From contig NZ_AOMO01000044.1 of assembly GCF_000338875.1 (NCBI RefSeq), positions 186,001-250,000 on the forward strand: a stretch of 64,000 bases of DNA, written 5' to 3'. The position numbers and the translations under genes were made by a program. Shown piece by piece: positions 29,338 through 38,537 of this stretch. The notes under the pieces are model-generated. The model was not told the DNA's origin and made no database searches. It saw nothing but the letters and a program-made list of their open reading frames with translations. Numbering within the stretch: the stretch's first letter is position 1; every line of letters starts with the position of its first letter. The DNA comes from Vibrio mimicus CAIM 602 (GTDB lineage: Bacteria > Pseudomonadota > Gammaproteobacteria > Enterobacterales > Vibrionaceae).

Positions 29338-29877
29338 ATGCTTGCTGTTACCCCTTTATCACGTCCATACCAATACTCAGCAGCCATACATGGTTGTTTA
29401 GAAACATTAGAGCAAGGCCGCGAGTTTTTAAGCGGCATTGAAGATGAACACTACACTTACATTGCTGAACCTTATGTCAGTAGCAGCATTGGCCAGCATT
29501 TCCGCCATTGGCTGGATATTTTTCATGCGCTGCGCGCGGCACCACAAACGGTGGATTATAACCAGCGCCGCCGCGGTCATCCGGTCGAATCATCTCGCCA
29601 AGTCGCACTCAATGAAATCGAGAGTTTGATCGAATGGTTAGAGGCCGATGACCTAGCTCCTAAAGACGAGATTGAAGTGGTGACGGAGGTTTCTCTATCG
29701 CAAGCCGAAATTTGCACATTTAACTCAACCCTAGAACGTGAATTGGCGTTTGCCGCGCTGCACGCTAATCACCATTTTGCGATGGCGAAAGTTGTCACCA
29801 GTTTGCTAGACGTAGAAACGTCGAGTGCATTTGGTATTGCTCCCGCAACAGCTACCTTCTTACGAGGAAATGCTTAA
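29338..29877 (+). CDS. DinB-like four-helix metalloprotein
   Basis: 179 residues, helical, with histidines in DinB-type positions: SSIGQHFRHWLDIFHAL near the first third and ALHANHHFAMAKVV near the end. DinB folds bind a metal and often act in thiol or maturation chemistry (bacillithiol or maleylpyruvate-type transfer). Its last base is the first base of the next start (TAATG), opening a five-gene unit through 33282. The start at 29338 is preceded by GAGGAC. Confidence 0.75.
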   Translation: MLAVTPLSRPYQYSAAIHGCLETLEQGREFLSGIEDEHYTYIAEPYVSSSIGQHFRHWLDIFHALRAAPQTVDYNQRRRGHPVESSRQVALNEIESLIEWLEADDLAPKDEIEVVTEVSLSQAEICTFNSTLERELAFAALHANHHFAMAKVVTSLLDVETSSAFGIAPATATFLRGNA

Positions 29878-30623
29878 TGTGTTCAGTCACTTGGTATTTG
29901 AATGACACGGGTTATCAAGTGTTTTTCAATCGAGATGAACAAAAAAGCCGAGCTTTGGCATTACCGCCAAAGCTTATTGAGCTGCAAGGTACATCGGTAT
30001 TAATGCCGATTGATCCCCAAGGGCAGGGCAGTTGGATCAGCATGAATGAGCAAGGGTTGTCACTGTGTTTGCTCAATAACTATCAGGGCAAAGTGCCTGC
30101 TGGTCACTTGATCAGTCGCGGTTTATTGCTGAAATCCTTGGCGGGATTGACGGATGTTGAGCAAGTGACCTTAGCTTTCGAGCAACTAAACTTAGCTCGC
30201 TTTGCACCTTTCACTCTGCTGGCTTTTGATCCTCGGTTAACACAACACCACGGAGATGTACTGGCTTATGCATGGGACGGTGAAACGTTCAACTGTGCGC
30301 CCACCTCATCACCACTTTTTTCTTCTGGGGTTGAGTTGGCACAAGTACAGCGCTACCGCACAGAGATTTATCACCAGATAACGGCCGATGGGGTGACACC
30401 TGAAAAGCTCTTGGCTTTCCATTGTCATCAACATCCGCAGTTTTCGCATCTTTCCGTCGCTATGCAGCGCGAAGATGCACATACCGTGAGTTTTACTCAT
30501 ATCAACGTCAGTGGAGATCAGCAGGTAATGAGTTACCTCCCCGGCAGACCGACTCAACTGACAGAACAGATGTTGCAGCATCCGCAATATCAATTCCCTC
30601 AACTTATTTCACTTGTATCGTAA
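29877..30623 (+). CDS. NRDE/TANGO2 family protein
   Basis: 248 residues. Begins MCSVTWYLNDTGYQVFFNRDEQKSR, with the N-terminal cysteine and the Asn-Arg-Asp-Glu motif that define the family. An N-terminal nucleophile-hydrolase-like fold is predicted for relatives. Eukaryotic TANGO2 and bacterial homologues have been linked to haem trafficking and lipid metabolism. Translationally coupled to the DinB-like gene. Confidence 0.85.
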   Translation: MCSVTWYLNDTGYQVFFNRDEQKSRALALPPKLIELQGTSVLMPIDPQGQGSWISMNEQGLSLCLLNNYQGKVPAGHLISRGLLLKSLAGLTDVEQVTLAFEQLNLARFAPFTLLAFDPRLTQHHGDVLAYAWDGETFNCAPTSSPLFSSGVELAQVQRYRTEIYHQITADGVTPEKLLAFHCHQHPQFSHLSVAMQREDAHTVSFTHINVSGDQQVMSYLPGRPTQLTEQMLQHPQYQFPQLISLVS

Positions 30624-30633
30624 GGAGTTCGTA

Positions 30634-31077
30634 ATGAAATATTGGTTTGGCTTAATCATGTTGTTTTTCAGTGCTTTGAGTGTCGCTCAAGATCAGATTT
30701 ATACAGGGATCTTTAGTAATAAAGCGCTCGATGGTTACGATACTGTGGCTTATTTCACCGAAAACAAACCAGTAAAAGGTTTGCCACTGTTTAAAACGGA
30801 ATACAAAGGCGCAGAGTGGTTTTTTGCTTCTCAGCAAAACCTCGATACGTTTGTGGCTGACCCTGAAAAATACGCACCACAATACGGTGGCTACTGTGCC
30901 TGGGCTATCTCTGAGAAGAATGATTTTGCGCCCGGAGATCCACAATATTGGGCAATCGAAGACGGTAAGCTCTACCTGAACTACGATAAGAAAGTCAAAG
31001 GTTTGTGGGATAAAGAGCGAGTTCATCATATCGAACAAGCTGACAAAAATTGGCCGACGTTGATCGGTAAGGAATAA
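30634..31077 (+). CDS. Secreted YHS-domain protein
   Basis: 147 residues from the ATG at 30634, preceded by TAAGGAG. Signal peptide (MKYWFGLIMLFFSALSVAQD), then a YHS fold: ALDGYDTVAYFTENKPVKG, WFFASQQNLDTFVADPEKYA and YGGYCAWAISEKN. YHS domains are small metal-associated modules. Likely periplasmic. Ends three bases before the DoxX-like gene. Confidence 0.85.
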   Translation: MKYWFGLIMLFFSALSVAQDQIYTGIFSNKALDGYDTVAYFTENKPVKGLPLFKTEYKGAEWFFASQQNLDTFVADPEKYAPQYGGYCAWAISEKNDFAPGDPQYWAIEDGKLYLNYDKKVKGLWDKERVHHIEQADKNWPTLIGKE

Positions 31078-31080
31078 GCG

Positions 31081-31536
31081 ATGAAATTCCAACTCAGCAA
31101 AACGTTACCAGCGGCATTTATTGCCTTTGTGTTTGTACAATCGTTGTTTTACAAATTTTCCGGATCCTACGAAACCCAGTTTATTTTTAAAACGCTAGGT
31201 GGATGGTCTGGTTTCACTTGGTTTGGCGATTGGGGAGCATACTGGATTGGCAGTGCTGAGTTGGTTGCTTCGATTCTTCTGTTTACGCGTTGGCATGGTT
31301 TAGGTGCGCTGATGGCGGTAGGCATTATGAGTGGTGCAATCTTTTTCCACCTCTTTACTCCGTTGGGCGTAGTTATGCCGGAATTTAACGAAGTCGGCGA
31401 AATGGTGGGTAATGATGGTGGATTGTTATTCGTCATGGCTTGTTTGGTTTGGCTCAGCGGGGCGTTTTTAACTATCCGTGATTGGCGCTCAATGGACAGC
31501 AGCTTACACAAAATGCTCGGCGCAAAAGGAGTTTGA
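31081..31536 (+). CDS. DoxX-like membrane protein
   Basis: 151 residues, four hydrophobic segments (AAFIAFVFVQSLFYKFSG, WIGSAELVASILLF, LGALMAVGIMSGAIFFHLF, LLFVMACLVWLSGAFL). DoxX/SURF4-like architecture. Function unknown; in some bacteria such proteins associate with thiol or redox homeostasis. Ends with TGATG overlapping the next start, and AAAAGGAG within its end serves that gene. Confidence 0.8.
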   Translation: MKFQLSKTLPAAFIAFVFVQSLFYKFSGSYETQFIFKTLGGWSGFTWFGDWGAYWIGSAELVASILLFTRWHGLGALMAVGIMSGAIFFHLFTPLGVVMPEFNEVGEMVGNDGGLLFVMACLVWLSGAFLTIRDWRSMDSSLHKMLGAKGV

Positions 31537-33282
31537 TGATGCAAACACACCCATTTCGTTTACCGCGCTATACCCCGTTTGGAGTGATAGAAAAAGGAGT
31601 GGAGCTAGCCACTGGGCTAAGCAAACTTGAGCGTTACTATCAGCAACGACCTGCTACACACGATGGTTTTGAATTTATGCGTTACACCCTTGATGCGCTG
31701 AATGTGCATTACCAAGTGGATAGGGGCAACATTGAACAGATCCCAGCACAAGGGCCAGTGGTGATTGTTGCTAATCATCCACTTGGTGCCATCGAAGGGG
31801 GTGATTTTGGCGGATCTGGTTGGGCAAGTTCGCAAAGATGTAAAAGTGCTCGCCAATCAACTGCTCAAACGCTTACCTGAAATCGAACCGCTGTTTATTG
31901 GTGTAGATGTGTTTAATAGCGCACAAGCGAGTAAAACCAATGCTCGAGGGATCCGTGAAGCACATCGTCACCTTTCTGAAGGTGGTGTATTGATCGTGTT
32001 TCCTGCCGGAGAAGTATCAACACCGCAGAAAGAAACCGGACAGCTGAGCGATATCGACTGGAGCCAGTCAGTCGCCAAGTTTATTCAGCGTAGTCAGGCG
32101 ACCTGTGTGCCGATTTATATTAACGGTCGCAACAGCTCTTGGTTTTATCGCGCGGGGCGAATTCATCCACTTCTGCGTACTGCCATGTTAGGCAGAGAGC
32201 TGCTGAATAAGAGTGCGAGCACTATTTCACTCTGTATTGGTCAGCCTATCCCTTATGCAGAATTAAAAGAATTCGCTCAAGATGAAGATGTGGTGAATTA
32301 TTTGCGGCTCAACACCTATTTGATGAGTCCTAATGGGCAAGTAGAACCTGCGAAAATTTCTTTTGCCACTCCGGTGATTGACCCATTATCCAAAGCAGAG
32401 TTAATCGCGGAGCTTGCGCAGTTGGATAAGCAAGCGACTTTGCTCGAGCAAGGCGAGTTCACAGTGTATTGCGTACCTTCAACCCAAATCCCGCTCATGA
32501 TGCAGGAGATTGGACGCGTGCGTGAAATCAGTTTCCGTGCGGTCGGCGAAGGCAGTGGTCATGCTTGTGATGTGGATGCGTATGATCAGCATTATTGGCA
32601 ACTGTTCGTTTGGAATCGAGAAAAGAGCGAGCTGGTTGGCGCTTATCGCATGGGCTTAGTAGATAAGATTGTGGCGGAAAAGGGGCTGCAAGGTCTCTAT
32701 TCCCGTAGCCTGTTTCATTACGATCAAGCTTTCTTGGCAACCTTGGATAATGCGATTGAGCTTGGGCGCTCGGTGGTGGCTGAGCAGTATCAACGTAATC
32801 TCAACTCGTTGCTTTTGCTCTGGAAAGGCATTGCTCGTTTCGTGGAATTGAACCCACGTTATACCCATTTGTTTGGCCCGGTCAGTATCAGTAATGATTA
32901 CAGTCCGGCCGCTCGACAGCTGATGGCGGCGACTTTATCCATCCATCACTATGACAGAAATAAAGCGGCGTTGGTCAGTCCATCAACCCCTTTGCGAGCC
33001 GGAGCAGAAGTGTTCTGGCAAAAAAGCCTTTTATCCGCACTTGCCAGTGTCTCTTTGCTCTCTAAAGTGGTTGCACGTATGGAGCAGGGCAATGGGCTGC
33101 CTGTGTTATTGCGCCAGTATCTCGGCATGAATGGCAAGTTAGTCTGTTTTAATGTTGATCCTGCTTTTAACGATGCGTTAGATGGCTTGATTGTGGTGAA
33201 TTTGAAGCAAGTACCACTGAAAACGTTGGCTAAATACATGGGTAAAGAAGCGGCGCAAAATTACCTTGGCGAGGCTAAGTAG
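31536..33282 (+). pseudogene. OlsF-like bifunctional acyltransferase, interrupted by a frameshift
   Basis: If intact, about 581 residues. The N-terminal half is a PlsC-like acyltransferase (VVIVANHPLGAIEG, then GVLIVFPAGEVSTPQ and SQATCVPIYINGRNSSWFYRAG). The C-terminal half is a GNAT-like acyl-ACP N-acyltransferase of the OlsB/putative-hemolysin type (REISFRAVGEGSGHACDVD, YRMGLVDKI, ELGRSVVAEQYQRN). This pairing matches OlsF, which makes ornithine lipids. The frame breaks in a run of five G at 31797-31801; four G would join IEG to VILADLVGQVRKD. With the indel, only an N-terminal fragment or a re-initiated product from 31765 could form. Confidence 0.82.
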
Positions 33283-33341
33283 CAAACATAAGACAGCACA
33301 ACCGACAGGGATTGACTATGGTGATTGAGGATGTAATTCAA

Positions 33342-33384
33342 GCCCCATAGATTCACCTGTGACAGATTTCTGGTGGTATGGGGC
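33342..33384. promoter_or_regulatory. Stem-loop upstream of the glyoxalase-fold gene
   Basis: GCCCCATA (33342-33349) pairs with TATGGGGC (33377-33384). An inner CACC (33354-33357) can pair with GGTG (33372-33375). It ends 21 bases before the downstream start codon. It could be a terminator remnant of the preceding operon or a leader structure; there is no T tract. Confidence 0.5.
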
Positions 33385-33405
33385 ATAACAAACAGAGGTG
33401 ACACC

Positions 33406-33786
33406 ATGCAAAATAACCCAGTCGGTTGGTTTGAAATTTATGTCAATGATATGGAACGCGCAAAGAAATTTTATGAAACCGTCTTGAAGGTTTCCCTAGA
33501 AGAACTGCCTAATCCAACATCGATGCCTATACAAATGTTCAGTTTCCCTGCCAATATGGAAAAATATGGCGCATCTGGCGCGTTGGTCAAAATGGAAGGC
33601 ATTTGCGCTGGTGGAGGCGGAACACTGATTTATTTCTCATGTGATGATTGTGCTGTTGAACAAGAGCGAATTGTCGCCGCAGGAGGACAAGTCCACACGC
33701 CGAAAATGTCGATCGGCCAATTTGGCTTCATTACTTTAGCGGTGGATACCGAAGGCAATATGTTTGGTCTGCATTCGATGATGTAG
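33406..33786 (+). CDS. Glyoxalase/VOC-fold protein
   Basis: 126 residues from the ATG at 33406, selected because GAGGTGA precedes it. Two beta-alpha-beta modules of the vicinal oxygen chelate superfamily: VGWFEIYVNDMERAKKFYETV and, near the end, FGFITLAVDTEGNMFGLHS. Such proteins are predicted lactoylglutathione-lyase-like enzymes or resistance proteins. The metal-ligand pattern is weak (Glu in the first module, none certain in the second). Function unknown. Confidence 0.85.
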   Translation: MQNNPVGWFEIYVNDMERAKKFYETVLKVSLEELPNPTSMPIQMFSFPANMEKYGASGALVKMEGICAGGGGTLIYFSCDDCAVEQERIVAAGGQVHTPKMSIGQFGFITLAVDTEGNMFGLHSMM

Positions 33787-33952
33787 TTTTGTGCACTCTT
33801 GTATATTAATTCCTTAAATCATGGCGAGCTTATAAACTCGCCATTCATCACTGTTTGCAATGACTAATGCTAAATTTAGATAGACGATGAAAATATAGAG
33901 CGGCACGTATAACGTTGATAAGATGTGTCAAATTATTGTTCGGTGAGCAAAT

Positions 33953-35017
33953 ATGTCTGAAGCAGAAAAAACGTCTAGGAAACTGAGTGTGTATATTCTT
34001 GCTACCATATTGGCCGTATGGATTTATAGCCTATGGTCTGATCGGGTTACACCGATTACCAGTAACGCAAAAGTACATAGCTATTTAGTAAGAGTTGCAC
34101 CAGAAGTCTCCGGAAATATTGTTGAAGTCGGTGTGATAGATAATCAAATTGTTGATGCGGGTGAGCCTCTTTTTAAGATTGATCCGAGAAATTATAAGAT
34201 TGCAGTTGATGTTGCTCAGGCAAATCTTGCTATTGCGGGACAAAGCATTGGTGCGAATACTGCAGCAGTTGAGGTGGCTCAGGCGCGTGTGGTTGATGCT
34301 CTTGCAGCTCGTGATAATGCTAGAGAGCAAGCCAATCGAACGGCGACTTTGGTTGCTCGTGGAGTTTCAAGCAAAGCAGATCTAGACAATGCAATCGAGT
34401 TGAAGGACAGAACTCAAGCCGGATTAGAAGTGGCACAAGCCTCTCTAGTTCAGGCAAAACAAAATCTGGGACCAACGGGAGCAAATAATCCACAAATATT
34501 GGCTGCCATGGCTAATTTAGAGAAAGCTCAACTCGATCTAAAGAAGACAGAGGTTTTATCCCCATCTCGTGGAATTGTTACTAACATGCAGTTAACTGTT
34601 GGGCAATTAGCCACTGTTGGTACACCAGTAATGACATTTATTGACCCTCGTAATGTGTGGATTTCTGCATTGGCGAGAGAAAACTCAATAGAGTTTATCC
34701 GACCGGGTCAGAAGGTGAAAATTGTATTAGATGCGCTGCCAGGCCGAGTATTGACAGGAACCGTTGAGAGCATTGGTTGGGGAACCGGTGGCAGTAATGA
34801 TGTTGATCCTACTACCGGATTTATTAACGCAGGTTCAACAGGCTTCACGCCACAACGCTATCCAATAAACATTGTTTTTGATAATACAGATGAACTCACG
34901 AATATCCGCTATGGTTCACAAGCTACAGTCGCATTTTTTACTGAACAAAGTTCGGTAGGTGAATGGTTAGCGAGTCTTTGGATGAGAATCTTGAGTATTT
35001 GGACTTATGTTTCATAG
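33953..35017 (+). CDS. HlyD/EmrA-family periplasmic adaptor
   Basis: 354 residues. One N-terminal membrane segment (LSVYILATILAVWIYSLW), a lipoyl half-motif (VRVAPEVSGNIVEVGVIDNQ), a long alpha-helical hairpin and a second lipoyl half (KKTEVLSPSRGIVTNMQLTVGQ). Overlaps the next membrane gene by 11 bases. Together they look like an AaeAB-type exporter of aromatic acids or similar compounds. Codon use here is more AT-rich than in the neighbours. Confidence 0.88.
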   Translation: MSEAEKTSRKLSVYILATILAVWIYSLWSDRVTPITSNAKVHSYLVRVAPEVSGNIVEVGVIDNQIVDAGEPLFKIDPRNYKIAVDVAQANLAIAGQSIGANTAAVEVAQARVVDALAARDNAREQANRTATLVARGVSSKADLDNAIELKDRTQAGLEVAQASLVQAKQNLGPTGANNPQILAAMANLEKAQLDLKKTEVLSPSRGIVTNMQLTVGQLATVGTPVMTFIDPRNVWISALARENSIEFIRPGQKVKIVLDALPGRVLTGTVESIGWGTGGSNDVDPTTGFINAGSTGFTPQRYPINIVFDNTDELTNIRYGSQATVAFFTEQSSVGEWLASLWMRILSIWTYVS

Positions 35018-36008
35018 CGCTGCTAACCCCATAATTCGCTTGGTTTTTGCTCCGACTTTACTGCTATTTTATTTAACAGTTCAGGGAGCTTTTATGCCAG
35101 TGCTTGCTCCGATGTTTGTGGTGATTTTTCTTACGATCATGTCATCAAGGCCACCTTTGTCCATGATGCTAAAATTGCTGGTCGTCTTGCTGTTGGTCGG
35201 TGTTGGTATTATCGCTGTCGGTGAAGTACTAATTGATTCACCGACAGGTTTTGGATTGTTTTGTTGGGTTGCCCTGTTTTGGAGCTTTTATCGAAGCCAT
35301 AAAGATCCCAAAGATATTTTTGCTACTTTTTTGTTACTGTTTGTGGTTATCACAAGTGTGATCAATCTACAGTTTGGGGTATCCATCTCGAGTCTCCCTT
35401 TGGTGTTGTTGGAGACTTTTGTTACAGCTTTGGCCGTTACCTACATCAGTTTCTTGTTGTTTCCTGGAGATGAGAAAGATATTTTGCCGGATGAGCAAGA
35501 TATGCAAGGGGCAGAACTTCATTTTGGGTTGATCGCATTCAAAACCACGATTTTATTTGTAAGCTTGATGGCGCTTATTGGGACGGGCAGTTCACAAACA
35601 CTCCTTATTGTAATCACGATCGGCAGTATGATTAAAATTCCTATCTCTCGAGATCAGCGAATTTTCCGAAATAATCGGTTAATTTCTACAACGGTCGGTA
35701 TTTTGAGCACCATACCTATCATGTTGGTTCACACTGGCGGGTTCCCGATGTGGGCAACGTTGGGCATTACCTGCTTTTTGGGGCTTCAATTGGCGTGTTA
35801 TGCGATTCGTAAGCAGTGTCGGCGGAGTATTTATCAACTACTGTTTATCAATTTTATTGTTTTGGTTAGCCAAATTATCTCATATCTAGGTAGTGAAGCT
35901 TTGATGGCTGAGCTAACACGATTAGCTTCGATTTTGGTGGCAATAATTATTGCGACGGTGATCCTCAATCTTGTTCCTATCAGTCCAGTGGTTACGAAAT
36001 CTTCCTAG
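35007..36008 (+). CDS. DUF2955/FUSC-like exporter membrane subunit
   Basis: 333 residues with about ten hydrophobic segments in two blocks and a central acidic loop (PGDEKDILPDEQDMQGAE). Resembles DUF2955, a half-size relative of the AaeB/FUSC efflux family. Works with the overlapping adaptor gene. The substrate is unknown. Followed by a strong terminator. Confidence 0.82.
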   Translation: MFHSAANPIIRLVFAPTLLLFYLTVQGAFMPVLAPMFVVIFLTIMSSRPPLSMMLKLLVVLLLVGVGIIAVGEVLIDSPTGFGLFCWVALFWSFYRSHKDPKDIFATFLLLFVVITSVINLQFGVSISSLPLVLLETFVTALAVTYISFLLFPGDEKDILPDEQDMQGAELHFGLIAFKTTILFVSLMALIGTGSSQTLLIVITIGSMIKIPISRDQRIFRNNRLISTTVGILSTIPIMLVHTGGFPMWATLGITCFLGLQLACYAIRKQCRRSIYQLLFINFIVLVSQIISYLGSEALMAELTRLASILVAIIIATVILNLVPISPVVTKSS

Positions 36009-36012
36009 CGAT

Positions 36013-36040
36013 CACCCCGCCAGTAGTGGGCGGGGTTTCT
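36013..36040 (+). terminator. Terminator of the HlyD/DUF2955 unit
   Basis: CACCCCGCC-AGTAGT-GGGCGGGGTTTCT, starting a few bases past the stop codon at 36008. Confidence 0.8.
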
Positions 36041-36092
36041 CACCTTAACTCTTCAATTTTATTGCTGAAGAGCTCACTACTACCAACAGCAG

Positions 36093-37796
36093 TTATGCCT
36101 TAGCAAACTTATAAGTGCGATAACCGCCAATCAGATTGCGCGCTTTAAAGCCGTTATTGACCAGCTGACGATATGCTACGTTACCGCGTAACCCAACTTG
36201 ACAATAAATTACGATCTCTTTGCCTTTCGGCAGCTCATTCATACGCTGACGCAACTGGTCAACAGGAATGTTGATTGCGCCGGGCAGGTAGCCTACGTTT
36301 TGTAGCTCCATTGGGTTACGTACATCGAGTAACACTTGATCCGCAGTGAGGTTATCGATCTCATCAAAGTGAATCGCTTTCGCATCGCCTTTGATTAGGT
36401 TGGTGGCCACGAATGCCGCTTGGTTAATCACATCTTTCGCGCTACCAAACGGTGGAGCGTAGGTCAGTTCAAGGTGCTGTAACTGCTCAACCGTCATGCC
36501 TGCACGTTGTGCAACCGCCATCACGTCGATACGTTTATCGATGCCATCTTTACCCACGGCTTGTGCGCCGAAGATTTTACCCGTCTGCGGATCAAACAGC
36601 ATCTTGAAGGAAACCACTTCAGCGCCCGGGTAATAGCTCGCATGGCTTGCGGTGTGCACATAAACTTTTTCGTAAGCAATGCCTTCACGTTTTAGCTGCT
36701 TCTCGTTTTTACCGGTCGAAGCTACAGCCAAATCGAAGATCTTACAAATCGCGGTACCTTGTGTGCCTTGGTAGCTTTCGTTGCGACCAAGCATGTTATC
36801 CGCAGCCATACGACCTTGACGGTTGGCAGGACCTGCCAGTGGAACCAGCGTTTGTTTACCTGTGATAAAGTCTTTCTCTTCAACCGCATCACCGACCGCG
36901 TAAATCGATGGATCGCTGGTTTGCATCTGCTCGTTGACCCAAATGCCGCCGAGTTCACCAAGCTGCAAACCCGCTTCAGCGGCCAGTTTGGTTTCTGGGC
37001 GTACACCAATCGCCATGATCAGAATGTCAGTAGTCAGTGTTTCACCATTACTGAGCACCAAATCCAGTTCGCCTTCCACATGCTTATGTTCAAGGTATTC
37101 ACCAGATTCTGTGCTTGGCAGAGTTGCAGCCGGTTTAAACTCAACCGATTTCAGAGCCACGCCTAAACGTAGATCGATGCCTTTAGCGCGAATTTCAGCA
37201 TGAGCAAAGCCCGCCATTTCACGATCGACTGGTGTCATCACCTGATCGGCCATTTCAATCAGCGTGGTTTTGATACCGAGTTGATGAAAGGCTTCCATCA
37301 TTTCCAGACCGATAAAACCACCACCCACAACAGTGGCATGCTCTGGCTTATTCATTTGCAGAGTCTGGATGATCTTATCCATGTCTGGAATGTTACGCAG
37401 TGAATGCGTCAGTGGGTTTTGAATACCCGGAATCGGTGGAACGACAGGGCCTGCACCGGGAGAGAGCAGCAGAAAATCATAGCTTTCATCATACTCAGAT
37501 TGGTCGAGCAGATTACGTACCGTAATGGTTTTTGCCGCACGATTAATACGCAACACTTCATTCATAGTGCGGACATCCACATTAAAACGCGCTAAAAAAC
37601 TCTCTGGCGTTTGCAGCAGCAAATTGCTGCGCTCTTTGATGTCACCACCGATGTGATATGGCAAGCCACAGTTGGCAAAAGAGACATAAGGGCCGCGTTC
37701 AAACATGATGATTTCAGCATCTTCGCTGAGTCGACGAGCACGAGCCGCTGCGGAAGCACCACCTGCAACACCACCAATAATCACTATTTTCGTCAT
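36093..37796 (-). CDS. CoA-disulfide reductase with C-terminal rhodanese domain
   Basis: 567 residues. FAD/NAD(P)H pyridine nucleotide-disulfide oxidoreductase with the single active-site Cys43 of the CoADR type (YVSFANCGLPYHIGG). FAD motif at the start (VIIGGVAGGASAAARARR), NAD motif ATVVGGGFIGLEMMEAFHQL, and a second FAD segment IYAVGDAVEEKDFITG. From about residue 465 a rhodanese domain follows, with catalytic Cys in VIYCQVGLRGNVAYRQL. Established family role: reduces CoA persulfide/polysulfide and handles reactive sulfur. Its position next to the BigR-like operator supports that. Confidence 0.92.
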   Translation of the reverse strand: MTKIVIIGGVAGGASAAARARRLSEDAEIIMFERGPYVSFANCGLPYHIGGDIKERSNLLLQTPESFLARFNVDVRTMNEVLRINRAAKTITVRNLLDQSEYDESYDFLLLSPGAGPVVPPIPGIQNPLTHSLRNIPDMDKIIQTLQMNKPEHATVVGGGFIGLEMMEAFHQLGIKTTLIEMADQVMTPVDREMAGFAHAEIRAKGIDLRLGVALKSVEFKPAATLPSTESGEYLEHKHVEGELDLVLSNGETLTTDILIMAIGVRPETKLAAEAGLQLGELGGIWVNEQMQTSDPSIYAVGDAVEEKDFITGKQTLVPLAGPANRQGRMAADNMLGRNESYQGTQGTAICKIFDLAVASTGKNEKQLKREGIAYEKVYVHTASHASYYPGAEVVSFKMLFDPQTGKIFGAQAVGKDGIDKRIDVMAVAQRAGMTVEQLQHLELTYAPPFGSAKDVINQAAFVATNLIKGDAKAIHFDEIDNLTADQVLLDVRNPMELQNVGYLPGAINIPVDQLRQRMNELPKGKEIVIYCQVGLRGNVAYRQLVNNGFKARNLIGGYRTYKFAKA

Positions 37797-37863
37797 GAGT
37801 TACTCCAAGTCAGTTGCTAGATCCCAACACACCATCTCGATAAGACAGAGTGTTGGGTTGTCA

Positions 37864-38049
37864 TTAACGTAATCCTAGTTTCTTGAGAAAGAATGCGGCA
37901 GGACAAAAGCCCGTGAATGCGCTTTGGATCAGGTTTACGCCCACAAATACTGTTAGCCACAGAAAATTAGGGTGAACAAACCAAGTGAGAATGACTGAAA
38001 GCAGAACCATACTGCCAGCTAATACTCTTACACCGTTTTCAATCGTCAT
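37864..38049 (-). CDS. DUF2892 inner-membrane protein
   Basis: 61 residues, two hydrophobic segments, ending with the family signature FTGFCPAAFFLKKLG. DUF2892 proteins (YgaP membrane part) commonly accompany rhodaneses. Preceded by GGAGGTTACCAAC (minus strand), a strong ribosome binding site. First gene of the minus-strand unit, followed by the CoA-disulfide reductase after 67 bases. Confidence 0.9.
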   Translation of the reverse strand: MTIENGVRVLAGSMVLLSVILTWFVHPNFLWLTVFVGVNLIQSAFTGFCPAAFFLKKLGLR

Positions 38050-38092
38050 GTTGGTAACCTCCGTTGTTGTTTGTTCAAAACTATACGCCCAT

Positions 38093-38112
38093 AAATTAGA
38101 TGTGTCTAATTT
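38093..38112. promoter_or_regulatory. Palindromic operator for the BigR-like repressor
   Basis: Perfect inverted repeat AAATTAGA-TGTG-TCTAATTT in the gap between the divergent DUF2892 and arsR-family genes. ArsR-family sulfur sensors bind such AT-rich palindromes. A second, weaker copy lies near 38135 (TCTAAATAAGAATTGACTAA). Probably represses both transcription units until persulfide appears. Confidence 0.7.
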
Positions 38113-38203
38113 AAAATAAACTAAATTGATTTTGTCTAAATAAGAATTGACTAATATAAATATATTTGTATGATCTCGTTAAATTTTAGTTAGAGGATAA
38201 GCC

Positions 38204-38521
38204 ATGACTGAACAAGCCAACGTCAACATTGAAATTGATGAAATGAAGAAAAATGCCGTTGAAGTTGCAGAGTTATTACGCGTGATGGCTCATCCAGAAC
38301 GGCTAATGGTGCTGTGCCAATTAACTCATCATGAGATGGGGGTGGGGCAGCTACAGCAAGGTTCAACGTTAAGTCAATCAGCGTTTTCTCAGCATCTCAC
38401 AGTGCTGCGTAAGCACGGCATTATTCAAGCGCGTAAAGAATCGCAACAGGTTTTTTACCGCTTGGCAGACAGCCGGATCACGGCATTGATCGAAAGTTTA
38501 CAGAATGTGTTTTGTCGATAA
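38204..38521 (+). CDS. BigR/PmpR-like ArsR-family persulfide-sensing regulator
   Basis: 105 residues with a winged helix (LSQSAFSQHLTVLRKHGIIQ). Two cysteines, Cys38 (RLMVLCQL) and Cys104 (NVFCR), lie 66 residues apart, as in BigR and SqrR, where they form a polysulfide bridge. It stands between the CoA-disulfide reductase unit and the YeeE genes, both expected targets. V. cholerae HlyU shares the cysteine pair but has a different sequence and locus, so this is a paralogue. Confidence 0.9.
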   Translation: MTEQANVNIEIDEMKKNAVEVAELLRVMAHPERLMVLCQLTHHEMGVGQLQQGSTLSQSAFSQHLTVLRKHGIIQARKESQQVFYRLADSRITALIESLQNVFCR

Positions 38522-38537
38522 TTAAGTAGAGGAAAGT

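Noticed and set aside
38204-38521. HlyU itself
   Set aside because: It shares the cysteine spacing, but the sequence differs and hlyU lies elsewhere in V. cholerae.
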